Below, in pieces: positions 46,128 through 55,669 of a DNA stretch of 64,000 bases (the stretch's first letter is position 1; every line of letters starts with the position of its first letter). The translations under genes were made by a program, and so were the position numbers. Source of the DNA: Afipia birgiae 34632 (GTDB lineage: Bacteria; Pseudomonadota; Alphaproteobacteria; Rhizobiales; Xanthobacteraceae); the NCBI RefSeq assembly GCF_000308295.2, contig NZ_HG326655.1, forward strand, positions 176,763 through 240,762. The letters are read 5' to 3'. Below the pieces are notes generated by a model that saw only the letters and a program-made list of their open reading frames with translations, had not been told where the DNA came from and ran no database searches.

Positions 46128-46238
46128 CTAGGCCACCATGACCAGACCGAGGACCACCACGACGATCCCAATCAGAATCGCGCCAAGAAAGACGCCGCTA
46201 TAGTCTCTGCCGGGGGCTATGACGAGTGACCGTTTCAT
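46128..46238 (-). CDS. 36-residue membrane peptide
   Basis: MKRSLVIAPGRDYSGVFLGA followed by ILIGIVVVVLGLVMVA. Short basic N-terminus and a single Gly/Val-rich helix. No Shine-Dalgarno is seen. A near EcfG match, GGAAC-N17-TGTT at 46247-46272, ends only 8 bases before the ATG, which would make a leaderless mRNA. Unnamed; moderate doubt whether it is real. Confidence 0.4.
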   Translation of the reverse strand: MKRSLVIAPGRDYSGVFLGAILIGIVVVVLGLVMVA

Positions 46239-46246
46239 GCAGGGCT

Positions 46247-46272
46247 AACACCCCTGCCCCCACGAGCGTTCC
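46247..46272 (-). promoter_or_regulatory. Near-match EcfG-type promoter before the 36-residue frame
   Basis: Minus strand GGAAC-N17-TGTT, one mismatch in the -10. It also lies just after ureG, in the same direction. Confidence 0.35.
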
Positions 46273-46327
46273 TGACAATATCAATGCAGCATGACGTAGC
46301 GGCTGTGCAGGAACGCCGGGTGTTCCT

Positions 46328-46969
46328 TTAGTTAACCCTCTCCGGAACCGATGCCTGAAGGCCACCCTTCGCCTCAATGAAGCGGATAATCCGATCGAGC
46401 CCCTCACTCTTCTTCAGGTTGGTCATGACGAATGGCCGCTCGCCGCGCATCCGCTTCGCATCGGTGTCCATTTTTTCGAGCGATGCCCCCACATACGGCG
46501 CCAGATCGATCTTGTTGATCACCAGCAGATCTGACCGCGTAATGCCGGGCCCGCCCTTGGAGGGGATCTTGTCGCCGGCTGCGACGTCGATCACGTAGAT
46601 TGTCAGATCCGCCAGTTCCGGCGAGAAGGTCGCCGCCAGATTGTCACCGCCGGATTCGATCAGCACCAGATCGAGATCGGGAAACTTGACCCGCATGTCG
46701 GCCACCGCCGCGAGATTCATCGAGGCATCCTCGCGGATCGCCGTGTGCGGGCAACCGCCCGTCTCCACACCCGCAATGCGATCCGGCGTCAGCGAACCCG
46801 AACGGACCAGAAACTCCGCATCCCATTTTGTGTAGATGTCGTTGGTGATGGCCGCGATCTCGTAGCGTTCGCGCATCGACTTGCAGAGCAGATCCATCAG
46901 GGCCGTCTTGCCGGACCCGACCGGACCGCCGATGCCGACGCGAAGCGGGCCGTTCATGCTGGTGCTCAT
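46328..46969 (-). CDS. ureG: Urease accessory GTPase UreG
   Basis: About 213 residues from the ATG at 46969; the frame runs 36 residues further, into ureF. P-loop [30 protein letters not shown] with the nickel-binding Cys-Pro-His, [11 protein letters not shown] and [11 protein letters not shown] of the SIMIBI GTPases. It couples GTP hydrolysis to nickel delivery with UreE and UreD-UreF. Last urease gene of the operon, 13 bases after ureF. Confidence 0.95.
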   Translation of the reverse strand: MSTSMNGPLRVGIGGPVGSGKTALMDLLCKSMRERYEIAAITNDIYTKWDAEFLVRSGSLTPDRIAGVETGGCPHTAIREDASMNLAAVADMRVKFPDLDLVLIESGGDNLAATFSPELADLTIYVIDVAAGDKIPSKGGPGITRSDLLVINKIDLAPYVGASLEKMDTDAKRMRGERPFVMTNLKKSEGLDRIIRFIEAKGGLQASVPERVN

Positions 46970-46982
46970 GGCAGAACCTCTC

Positions 46983-47714
46983 TCAAGACCGAAACAGCCG
47001 GGTGTACTGCGCTTCATGACGCATGCTGGCGATATCGGCGCGAAACGTCGCGCTCGCCAGATCATCCAGCGATGCATCGAACGATTTTTCGGCCGTCGCC
47101 GCGATCACGGACTCAAGGGCGGCCAGCACGCGCTGGCTGTCGGTCTGTCCCAGCGGAATGAGCCGCACGCTGGCCGAAATCCAGTTCGATGTCGTCGCGT
47201 GCAGAAAGGCATGGAGCGTCAGGGCAGGTGGAATGCGATGCCCCGCCGCGAGCACGCCGACGGCGACGGGATAGGCAACCGGCCCGGCGACATGCGATGC
47301 TAGGAGGTCGAGCGCCTCGCAATTCCAGGCTGAGCGGGCGATTTCGACAAAGGCACGGCCCTGCGCGGTGGTTTCGAGATGCCGCTCGCGCGACGGCACG
47401 AACGCCGCCGCGAGTTCGGCGACATCGTTCAGCATCGGCCCGTCCATCGCGGACGCAGCCCGGTAGGCGTGGCAAAGCAATATGCCGTCGCAGAAGCCCG
47501 CGCCCTCCAACAACATGGCCGCTAGCCATTGCTGTAACGTCGTCATGTCGGCGATGTCACCGGCCTCGACGGCCCACTCGATGCCGCTGGAATAGGAGAA
47601 CGAGCCGACCGGAAACGACGGCGACAGCCACGTCATCAGCCGAAACAGCGCAGCCGATTCTTCTGCCTCGGACGCAAGGCCGCCCTGACCGTGATCATTT
47701 GTGCTCAAGAGCAT
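46983..47714 (-). CDS. ureF: Urease accessory protein UreF
   Basis: About 243 residues from the ATG at 47714. The upstream open frame (Thr/Ile/Met-rich) is the shifted reading of the His-rich ureE tail and is rejected. Family motifs [20 protein letters not shown], the conserved [12 protein letters not shown], and [17 protein letters not shown] are present. Helical protein that bridges UreG to UreD on apo-urease. The start overlaps the end of ureE by 20 bases. Confidence 0.93.
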   Translation of the reverse strand: MLLSTNDHGQGGLASEAEESAALFRLMTWLSPSFPVGSFSYSSGIEWAVEAGDIADMTTLQQWLAAMLLEGAGFCDGILLCHAYRAASAMDGPMLNDVAELAAAFVPSRERHLETTAQGRAFVEIARSAWNCEALDLLASHVAGPVAYPVAVGVLAAGHRIPPALTLHAFLHATTSNWISASVRLIPLGQTDSQRVLAALESVIAATAEKSFDASLDDLASATFRADIASMRHEAQYTRLFRS

Positions 47715-48312
47715 GGGAATGACCGTGATGATGATCGTGGTCGTGCTTGCCGTGATCATGCGCATGATCGTGATGCTTGTGATCGTGACCGTGCTCGGTG
47801 TGACCATGATCATGTTTGCCATGATCGTGGTCGCCGTGCTTGTGACTGCCATGATCGTCGTGATCATGCGCGGCATGGCCGCCGCCAGCGTAGGCGCCGC
47901 CCTCGGGATCGAACGGGGCTTCGATGACGATCACGCGTGCGCCGAGGCCGCGCACCATGTCTTCGATCACATGATCGCGGCGGATGCGAAGACCCTTGCC
48001 GACGATCTGCGTCGGCAGATGCCGGTTGCCGAGGTGCCAGGCGATCCGCACGAGATGGTGCGGATCGGTGCCGCGAATTTCCACCAGCGGTTCGGGCGCA
48101 GCGACCACCTCGATCAGCCGCCCGTCTTCCAACACCAGCGCATCGCCGCCGCGGAGCGCGACGGCCTCCTGCAAGTCGAGCAGGAATTCCAGCCCGTGCG
48201 TGCCGGTCATCGCCATCCGCCGCCGGTGCCGGTCGTCGAAGCCGAGGACCACCGTATCGGCGGCGGCCTCGGTCCAGCGAACCTGCGGGAACACCTGCGT
48301 CGCGCGGATCAT
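47695..48312 (-). CDS. ureE: Urease nickel metallochaperone UreE with His-rich tail
   Basis: About 205 residues from the ATG at 48312. N-terminal peptide-binding domain, central metal domain [19 protein letters not shown] with the conserved His, then a C-terminal tail in which I count 27 His in the last 60 residues (DHGKHDHGH types), expected to store several Ni ions. The start overlaps the stop of the monooxygenase-fold gene by 4 bases (ATGA). The repetitive His codons make the opposite strand and other frames look open. Confidence 0.94.
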   Translation of the reverse strand: MIRATQVFPQVRWTEAAADTVVLGFDDRHRRRMAMTGTHGLEFLLDLQEAVALRGGDALVLEDGRLIEVVAAPEPLVEIRGTDPHHLVRIAWHLGNRHLPTQIVGKGLRIRRDHVIEDMVRGLGARVIVIEAPFDPEGGAYAGGGHAAHDHDDHGSHKHGDHDHGKHDHGHTEHGHDHKHHDHAHDHGKHDHDHHHGHSHALEHK

Positions 48313-48614
48313 GACGTGAGCTTCTGCACTTCGCCGCCAATAATGACTTCGATATTGGTCGGCGATGCCTTGAACGATCCCGAGAGCGTGCGCCACGCTT
48401 TCAGGTGCGGCGTGAGACGATGCGCCGCGAGGTGATCATGACTTTCCCACCGTTCGACAAACACAAACGTATCGGGGTCGGACACGCTGCCGTGAAGATC
48501 ATAGGCAATACAGCCCGGCTCCTTGCGCGTCTCGGCGATGCAGTCCTTTGCACCGGCGACATAGGCGGCACGGTGTTCAGGCTTCACCTTGGTGGTGGCG
48601 ACGACGTAGATCAT
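48309..48614 (-). CDS. Antibiotic biosynthesis monooxygenase (ABM)-fold protein, copy 2
   Basis: 101 residues from the ATG at 48614. A ferredoxin-like dimeric alpha/beta protein: [20 protein letters not shown], then [20 protein letters not shown] and [11 protein letters not shown] with the usual His near the end of the fold. It pairs with a paralogue directly upstream, overlapping by 4 bases. ABM proteins include quinone-forming oxygenases and heme enzymes, but many are uncharacterised. Why it sits before ureE is unknown. Confidence 0.83.
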   Translation of the reverse strand: MIYVVATTKVKPEHRAAYVAGAKDCIAETRKEPGCIAYDLHGSVSDPDTFVFVERWESHDHLAAHRLTPHLKAWRTLSGSFKASPTNIEVIIGGEVQKLTS

Positions 48615-48910
48615 CGGACCTCCACATTCGCCGGCGTGATAACCTCGATCTTCGGCGGCGCGGCGAGGCAATTCACAACGACACGCCCGAACGTCTTCAT
48701 GTGCTCGGCCTTGCGGTGCGGCACGAGCGCTTCGGCGTTTTCCCACTGCTCGACGAACACCAGCTTGGTGGGGTCGGTCACGCTCTCATGCAGATCGTAA
48801 GCGATGTTTCCAGTTTCCTTGCGGGTCTCGGCGATGCAGGCTTTCGCCGCGGCAATCATGTCCGCACGCGTCTCAGGCTTGATGGTCAAAGTCGCAACAA
48901 CGTAAATCAA
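48611..48910 (-). CDS. Antibiotic biosynthesis monooxygenase (ABM)-fold protein, copy 1
   Basis: 99 residues, MIYVVATLTIKPETRADMIA, then NIAYDLHESVTDPTKLVFVE and QWENAEALVPHRKAEHMK. By eye it shares roughly half its residues with copy 2, so a tandem duplication. Follows ureC by 38 bases. Predicted cytoplasmic. Substrate unknown. Confidence 0.84.
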   Translation of the reverse strand: MIYVVATLTIKPETRADMIAAAKACIAETRKETGNIAYDLHESVTDPTKLVFVEQWENAEALVPHRKAEHMKTFGRVVVNCLAAPPKIEVITPANVEVR

Positions 48911-48948
48911 GGCATCCTCCCAGCGTTTTTCTTGATGTCGGGTGGACC

Positions 48949-50664
<1,716 letters not shown>

Positions 50665-50689
50665 GACTAATCTTTCGGTGACTGATCTT

Positions 50690-51043
50690 TCAGTATGACT
50701 TGCCGTCGAATTTCTTCACGCTCAGGGAATCGATATCGACGTCGTCGAGACAACGGACGTTGACCGCGACCATCTCGGCTCCATTCGGGGCCTTGCCGTT
50801 TGCGAAGGACTCGACCCCGCACGTCGCACAAAAGCGATGCTGAATGACGCCCTTGTTGAATTTGTACAGGGTCGTCGCATCTTCACCCGACAGCAGCTTG
50901 AAGTTCTCCGCCGGAACGAAGGTCAGGAGCGTTCCCAGTTTGCCGCAACGCGAGCAGTTGCACGCGATGACATCGCCAATCTCGCCGGACATCTCATAAC
51001 GGACCTTGCCGCATTGGCAGCCACCGACATACGTCTGCATCAT
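50690..51043 (-). CDS. GFA family (glutathione-dependent formaldehyde-activating type) protein
   Basis: 117 residues with the zinc-binding Cys set of the family: [22 protein letters not shown] and [13 protein letters not shown]. Members such as Gfa and CENP-V-like proteins bind Zn and sometimes glutathione; true formaldehyde activity is rarely shown. Inserted between ureB (4-base overlap) and ureC (25-base gap), so translated with the urease subunits. Its link to urease is unclear. Confidence 0.88.
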   Translation of the reverse strand: MMQTYVGGCQCGKVRYEMSGEIGDVIACNCSRCGKLGTLLTFVPAENFKLLSGEDATTLYKFNKGVIQHRFCATCGVESFANGKAPNGAEMVAVNVRCLDDVDIDSLSVKKFDGKSY

Positions 51044-51345
51044 AGTTTTCCCATCACGTCGCCGCGAAACCCATAGATCGTGCGCTTGCCTGCCACCGCA
51101 ACAAGGTTGACCTCGCGCGTCTGTCCCGGCTCGAAGCGCACCGCGGTGCCGGCAGCAATGTCGAGCCGCATGCCGCGTGCTTTCTTCCGTTCAAACTTCA
51201 GCGCCGGATTGGTTTCAAAGAAATGATAGTGTGAACCGACCTGAATGGGCCGATCGCCGGTATTCGCCACCGTCAGGGTCACGGTCTTGCGACCCTTGTT
51301 GAGTTCAATATCGCCGTCCTTGATGAAGAGTTCACCGGGGATCAT
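51040..51345 (-). CDS. ureB: Urease subunit beta
   Basis: 101 residues. [20 protein letters not shown], then [20 protein letters not shown] and the C-terminal [11 protein letters not shown] are diagnostic. Structural subunit of the urease trimer. Overlaps the DMP19-like gene before it and the GFA gene after it by 4 bases each. Confidence 0.96.
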   Translation of the reverse strand: MIPGELFIKDGDIELNKGRKTVTLTVANTGDRPIQVGSHYHFFETNPALKFERKKARGMRLDIAAGTAVRFEPGQTREVNLVAVAGKRTIYGFRGDVMGKL

Positions 51346-51755
51346 GGTTTGTCCTCACTGCCGGGATCATCCTCGGCCTCGTTCAATTTCAATTCGTAGT
51401 CTTCGATCAGCTTCCAAAGGCGATCACTATCGATCTTTCCACTAAGATCCCAAAGCGGCGCTGCGAGCGGATGAGTTTGATATTCGATCAACGCTGCATG
51501 TCCCTGGTTCTGCCATTCGCTCGACGGCCCCATCAATGCAATAGCAGACCTGACGACGCTCGCAGCCTCCGGCGCACCTATAATCACCAACGCTTCCGGA
51601 ACGAGTTGAGCGTCACCGGGAAACCAGTTCGAGAAGAATTGGGACAAGCCACCGTTGTACCATTCATTGTAAAAGTGCTCTGCAGTCGCCAATACATCGT
51701 CGGGGCTTTCAAGACCGAACATCACCGGATCGTCGATGGCTTTTTTCATGCCCAC
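51342..51755 (-). CDS. DMP19-like (DUF4375) protein within the urease operon
   Basis: 137 residues, with [20 protein letters not shown] near residue 35. The NGGxxQFF segment and helical layout resemble DMP19/DUF4375 proteins. DMP19 of Neisseria is a DNA-mimic that titrates a regulator; most relatives are uncharacterised. The acidic C-terminus ([10 protein letters not shown]) fits but does not prove such mimicry. Sits between ureA (6-base gap) and ureB (4-base overlap). Starts at ATG 51755 or 51749. Confidence 0.72.
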   Translation of the reverse strand: MGMKKAIDDPVMFGLESPDDVLATAEHFYNEWYNGGLSQFFSNWFPGDAQLVPEALVIIGAPEAASVVRSAIALMGPSSEWQNQGHAALIEYQTHPLAAPLWDLSGKIDSDRLWKLIEDYELKLNEAEDDPGSEDKP

Positions 51756-51761
51756 ACCCGT

Positions 51762-52064
51762 TCATCTGATCGGCTCATGCACTGTCACCAGCTTCGTCCC
51801 GTCGGGAAATGTCGCCTCGACCTGAATGTCGTGGATCATCTCGGCGATGCCATCCATGCACTGCTCACGCGTGATGACTTCCGCGCTGGCCTTCATCAGC
51901 TCGGCCACGGTGCGGCCGTCGCGCGCGCCTTCAACGATGAAATCCGAGATGATCGCGATAGCTTCCGGGTGATTGAGCTTGACGCCGCGCTCGAGACGAC
52001 GCCGCGCGACGATCGCCGCCATCGAAACGAGGAGCTTATCTTTTTCACGGGGGGACAAATTCAT
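51762..52064 (-). CDS. ureA: Urease subunit gamma
   Basis: 100 residues. [40 protein letters not shown] and the C-terminal [20 protein letters not shown] are diagnostic. Smallest urease subunit. Follows ureD by 29 bases. Confidence 0.97.
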   Translation of the reverse strand: MNLSPREKDKLLVSMAAIVARRRLERGVKLNHPEAIAIISDFIVEGARDGRTVAELMKASAEVITREQCMDGIAEMIHDIQVEATFPDGTKLVTVHEPIR

Positions 52065-52093
52065 GCGTTCAGTACCCGATCAGCAAGTTGAGC

Positions 52094-52930
52094 TTAGTTG
52101 AGCCAGAGTCTCGGAAAGCCCGAGAGACTCACACATCCGAGAACTTTCATCATATCGGCGCGGAGCTTTGCTGCATCTTGTGCGCAGAAGCGCGCCATTG
52201 CAAATCCGTTCCATGCCGAGACACCGACCTCCGCACCAAATGCACCGGACATCTCGCGTATGCGCTCAACGATGGATTCGTCACCCGGCACAATCAGCGC
52301 CGTGCCGATGGCGACGCCACCGTTCGCCACTGCGCGGCTGGCGAGCTTCGCGGCAATGTCGCCATTGAGCCGAATGGTTTCGGCAAAGGCGAGCTTGCCG
52401 CCGATCCGGAGGCGCCAGCGGTCGACAAAGCTTCCGCGGGTCATCCGTTCGCCCATCGCCGCGCGCCCGAACACAACGATTTCGCACAGCAAAAGCGCGG
52501 CATCCTGCGCAAGATCGATATCAATCTTCCGCGCCACGCGGGCCTGATCGAACAGGATGGTTTCCTGCGGCAGCCAGGCAAGCCGCGCTTCGGCGCCAGC
52601 GCGCAGCGCAATATTGACCCAGGCATCGGGCCCATGGGAGCGATAAACCTTCTCAGCAGCGGCCGTGGTCACGGTCAGATGCGCGCCTGCGTCCGCCGCG
52701 ATATCGATGTCGAAGCGGTCGCCGCCTGCGATGCCGCCGGCGGTATTGACGAAGACGGCGGAAAGTCCCTGCTGCTCCGGCGAAGGAAACCGCACGCGCA
52801 AGGAGCCGGCTTCATGCAGTCCACGCCGCCGCGTCGCGCCGTCCTTCACATGCACATCAAATTTGACTGCACCAACCGCCCGGTTGGCCGCGAAAATCTC
52901 CGCCGGCGACGATATGGTTCTGCTCTGCAT
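52094..52930 (-). CDS. ureD: Urease accessory protein UreD
   Basis: 278 residues. Scaffold that binds apo-urease and receives nickel from UreF-UreG. Family segments HEAGSLRVRFPSPEQQGLSA, NTAGGIAGGDRFDIDI, LRAGAEARLAWLPQETILFD and MTRGSFVDRWRLRIGGKLAF. Follows the urea transporter gene urtE by 35 bases, linking uptake with hydrolysis. Confidence 0.95.
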   Translation of the reverse strand: MQSRTISSPAEIFAANRAVGAVKFDVHVKDGATRRRGLHEAGSLRVRFPSPEQQGLSAVFVNTAGGIAGGDRFDIDIAADAGAHLTVTTAAAEKVYRSHGPDAWVNIALRAGAEARLAWLPQETILFDQARVARKIDIDLAQDAALLLCEIVVFGRAAMGERMTRGSFVDRWRLRIGGKLAFAETIRLNGDIAAKLASRAVANGGVAIGTALIVPGDESIVERIREMSGAFGAEVGVSAWNGFAMARFCAQDAAKLRADMMKVLGCVSLSGFPRLWLN

Positions 52931-52965
52931 CAGCCTGCCAGTTCAGTTCAGACCATTCGATCCCG

Positions 52966-53661
52966 TCACAGCGCCATCTGGCGGCTGATCTCCGCGGGAT
53001 CGAGATTGCTGCGGTCGCAAGTGTATTTAACCGCCCCGCGATCCATGACCGCAAAATTGTCGCCGAGCTCGCAGGCGAAGTCGAGATACTGTTCGACCAG
53101 AACGATGGCCATGGTGCCCAAGCTGCGCAGATAGGAAATGGCGCGGCCGATATCCTTGATGATGGACGGCTGGATTCCCTCGGTCGGCTCGTCCAGCAGC
53201 AGGAGCTTCGGCCGCATCACCAGGGCACGGCCAATGGCGAGCTGCTGTTGCTGCCCGCCGGACAGGTCGCCGCCACGGCGCCCGAGCATTGTCTGCAGAA
53301 CAGGAAACAGCGAAAAGACATCGTCGGGAATGGTCCGGTCGTCGCGCTTCAGCGGTGCAAAGCCGGTCTTGAGGTTTTCCTCGACCGTCAGCAATGGAAA
53401 GATCTCGCGGCCCTGAGGAACGAGCGAGATGCCCTTGCGCGCACGCTCATAAGGCTTCAGGCCTCCGATGTCGGCTCCGTCGAACGTAATCGAACCGTCT
53501 TTGATCGGATACTGCCCGACCATGGCGCGCAACAAACTGGTTTTTCCGACTCCGTTACGCCCCAGCACGCAGGTGACCTTGCCGGGTTCGGCCCCCAGCG
53601 AGACGCCGCGCAGCGCCTGCGCCGCGCCGTAATAGAGTGTGATGTTTTTTACATCCAGCAT
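52966..53661 (-). CDS. urtE: Urea ABC transporter ATPase UrtE
   Basis: 231 residues. LivF-type ATPase: LGRNGVGKTSLLRAMVGQYP (Walker A), LSGGQQQQLAIGRALVMRPK (signature), LLLLDEPTEGIQPSIIKDIG (Walker B). Works with UrtD on the UrtB-UrtC channel. The IQPSII after Walker B is the UrtE-type signature. A dispersed palindrome separates it from urtD. Confidence 0.95.
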   Translation of the reverse strand: MLDVKNITLYYGAAQALRGVSLGAEPGKVTCVLGRNGVGKTSLLRAMVGQYPIKDGSITFDGADIGGLKPYERARKGISLVPQGREIFPLLTVEENLKTGFAPLKRDDRTIPDDVFSLFPVLQTMLGRRGGDLSGGQQQQLAIGRALVMRPKLLLLDEPTEGIQPSIIKDIGRAISYLRSLGTMAIVLVEQYLDFACELGDNFAVMDRGAVKYTCDRSNLDPAEISRQMAL

Positions 53662-53675
53662 TTGTCTTACTTTCT

Positions 53676-53724
53676 GCGCATGATCTCGCCCGAAAACCGG
53701 CGATCACCTTTCGGGATCATGCGC
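53676..53724. repeat. Dispersed GCGCATGATC palindrome between urtE and urtD
   Basis: Perfect outer arms GCGCATGATC and GATCATGCGC, inner CCGAAAA/TTTCGGG-like pairs, 49 bases in all. It is a repeat type widespread in Bradyrhizobiaceae intergenic DNA. Its last base is part of the urtD stop codon. It may act on mRNA stability within the operon. Confidence 0.8.
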
Positions 53725-54485
53725 TAACGTCCCAAATACACTTCGATGACACGCTCATTGGACGACACCTGATCGAGCGTGCCCTCCGCGAGAACCGAAC
53801 CTTCATGCAGGCATGTGACGCGGACGCCCAGTTCGCGCACGAACGTCATGTCGTGTTCAACGACGACCACCGTCTTCTCCTTGTTGATCTCCTTCAGAAG
53901 TTCAGCGGTCTGATGCGTCTCGACATCGGTCATGCCAGCCACCGGTTCGTCGACCAGCAGCAGCTTCGGGTCCTGCGCCAGCAGCATGCCGATTTCGAGC
54001 CATTGCTTCTGTCCGTGCGACAGCGCGCCAGCGAGACGATAGCGTGAATCCTTCAGACGGATCGTCTCCAGCACCTGCTCAATGCGCTCGCTCTCGTCCG
54101 GTGTCTCGCGCCAGAACAGCGTACCGCGCACGCGATGATCCACATTCAGCGCCAGCAGCAGGTTGTCTTCGACGGTCTGGCTCTCGAACACCGTCGGCTT
54201 CTGGAATTTGCGACCGATGCCGAGTTCGGCGATCTGGGTTTCATCGAGCCGTGTCAGATCGACAATGCCGTCGAACAGCACATCGCCCTCGTCCGGCTTG
54301 GTCTTGCCGGTGATGATGTCCATCATTGTGGTCTTGCCTGCGCCGTTAGGGCCGATGATGGCGCGCATCTCGCCCGGCGCGATGGTCAGCGACAGGTTGT
54401 TGATGGCGTGGAAGCCGTCGAATGACACATGCACACCGTCGAGATAGAGCATGGCCGAAGTGGCGCGGGTATCCATGACATTCAT
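53724..54485 (-). CDS. urtD: Urea ABC transporter ATPase UrtD
   Basis: 253 residues. LivG-type ATPase: GPNGAGKTTMMDIITGKTKP (Walker A), LSHGQKQWLEIGMLLAQDPK (signature variant LSHGQ), LLLVDEPVAGMTDVETHQTA (Walker B). MTDVET is typical for UrtD. Follows urtC by 5 bases. Confidence 0.95.
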   Translation of the reverse strand: MNVMDTRATSAMLYLDGVHVSFDGFHAINNLSLTIAPGEMRAIIGPNGAGKTTMMDIITGKTKPDEGDVLFDGIVDLTRLDETQIAELGIGRKFQKPTVFESQTVEDNLLLALNVDHRVRGTLFWRETPDESERIEQVLETIRLKDSRYRLAGALSHGQKQWLEIGMLLAQDPKLLLVDEPVAGMTDVETHQTAELLKEINKEKTVVVVEHDMTFVRELGVRVTCLHEGSVLAEGTLDQVSSNERVIEVYLGR

Positions 54486-54490
54486 GTGCC

Positions 54491-55669
54491 TTACTCCGCG
54501 GGACCTGGTTTGAGGCCGGGCTTGGTGACGCCGTCTTCCGCCGCCGCACTCGCCTCATCCGCCGCAAGCTGCTCCTGCCGGCCAGCCCACCAATCCTTGA
54601 CGGTGCCGACGATGCCCTTGGGCAGCAGCAGCGTCACCAGAATGAACAGTGCGCCCAACATAAACAGCCAGTACGGCGCGAGGACGCCGGACGTGAACAC
54701 GGTCTTGGCGTAGTTGACGACGATGGCGCCGAGTGCCGCGCCGATCAGCGTACCGCGTCCACCGACCGCGACCCAGATCACCGCCTCGATGGAATTGGCC
54801 GGCGCGAATTCACCGGGATTGATAATGCCGACCTGCGGGACATACAGCGCACCGGCCACGCCCGCCATACAGGCCGACAGCGTAAACACAAACAGCTTGT
54901 AGTTCTCGACGCGGTAGCCAAGGAACCGCGTGCGGGACTCCGCATCGCGGATCGCGATCAGCACCTTGCCGAGCTTCGAGGTCACGATGGCGCGGCAGAT
55001 CAGGAACGCCACAGCCAGCGCGAGGCATGACAGGACAAACAGCGCTGCGCGCGTCCCCTGCGCCTGCACATTGAAGCCGAGAATATCCTTGAAGTCGGTC
55101 AGGCCGTTGTTGCCGCCAAAGCCGAAGTCGTTGCGGAAAAAAGCCAGCAGCAGCGCATAGGTCATCGCCTGCGTGATGATGGAGAGGTACACGCCGGTGA
55201 CGCGGGAGCGGAATGCGAGCCAGCCAAAGCAGAAGGCCAAGAGTCCCGGCACCAGCAGCACCATCAGCGCCGCGAACCAGAACATGTCGAAGCCGTACCA
55301 GTACCACGGCAGCGCCTTGTAGTTCAGGAACACCATGAAGTCCGGTAGCACCGGATTGCCATAGACTCCGCGCGAGCCGATCTGCCGCATCAGATACATG
55401 CCCATGGCGTAACCGCCGAGCGCGAAGAACGCGCCGTGGCCGAGCGAGAGAATACCGCAATAGCCCCAGATCAGATCGATCGAAAGCGCGAGAATGGCGT
55501 AGCAGAGATACTTGCCGAACAGCGCCATCAGGTAGGTCGGCACCTGCAACGGCGACGCGGCTGGCAGCAGCAGGTTGGACAACGGCACGAGAACGCCGAC
55601 CGCCGCAACGATCAGCAGGAAGATCGTCGCGCTCTTGTTGAGCGAGCGGGTGAGAACATACGGCGTCAT
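54491..55669 (-). CDS. urtC: Urea ABC transporter permease UrtC
   Basis: 392 residues, LivM-type inner-membrane protein with about ten helices; IWGYCGILSLGHGAFFALGG and WVAVGGRGTLIGAALGAI are characteristic. A polar Ala/Glu-rich C-terminal tail follows the last helix. Overlaps urtB by 4 bases. Confidence 0.95.
   Translation of the reverse strand: MTPYVLTRSLNKSATIFLLIVAAVGVLVPLSNLLLPAASPLQVPTYLMALFGKYLCYAILALSIDLIWGYCGILSLGHGAFFALGGYAMGMYLMRQIGSRGVYGNPVLPDFMVFLNYKALPWYWYGFDMFWFAALMVLLVPGLLAFCFGWLAFRSRVTGVYLSIITQAMTYALLLAFFRNDFGFGGNNGLTDFKDILGFNVQAQGTRAALFVLSCLALAVAFLICRAIVTSKLGKVLIAIRDAESRTRFLGYRVENYKLFVFTLSACMAGVAGALYVPQVGIINPGEFAPANSIEAVIWVAVGGRGTLIGAALGAIVVNYAKTVFTSGVLAPYWLFMLGALFILVTLLLPKGIVGTVKDWWAGRQEQLAADEASAAAEDGVTKPGLKPGPAE

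Noticed and set aside
47715-47876. N-terminal extension of UreF (Thr/Ile/Met-rich)
   Set aside because: This is the His-codon repeat of ureE read in another frame.
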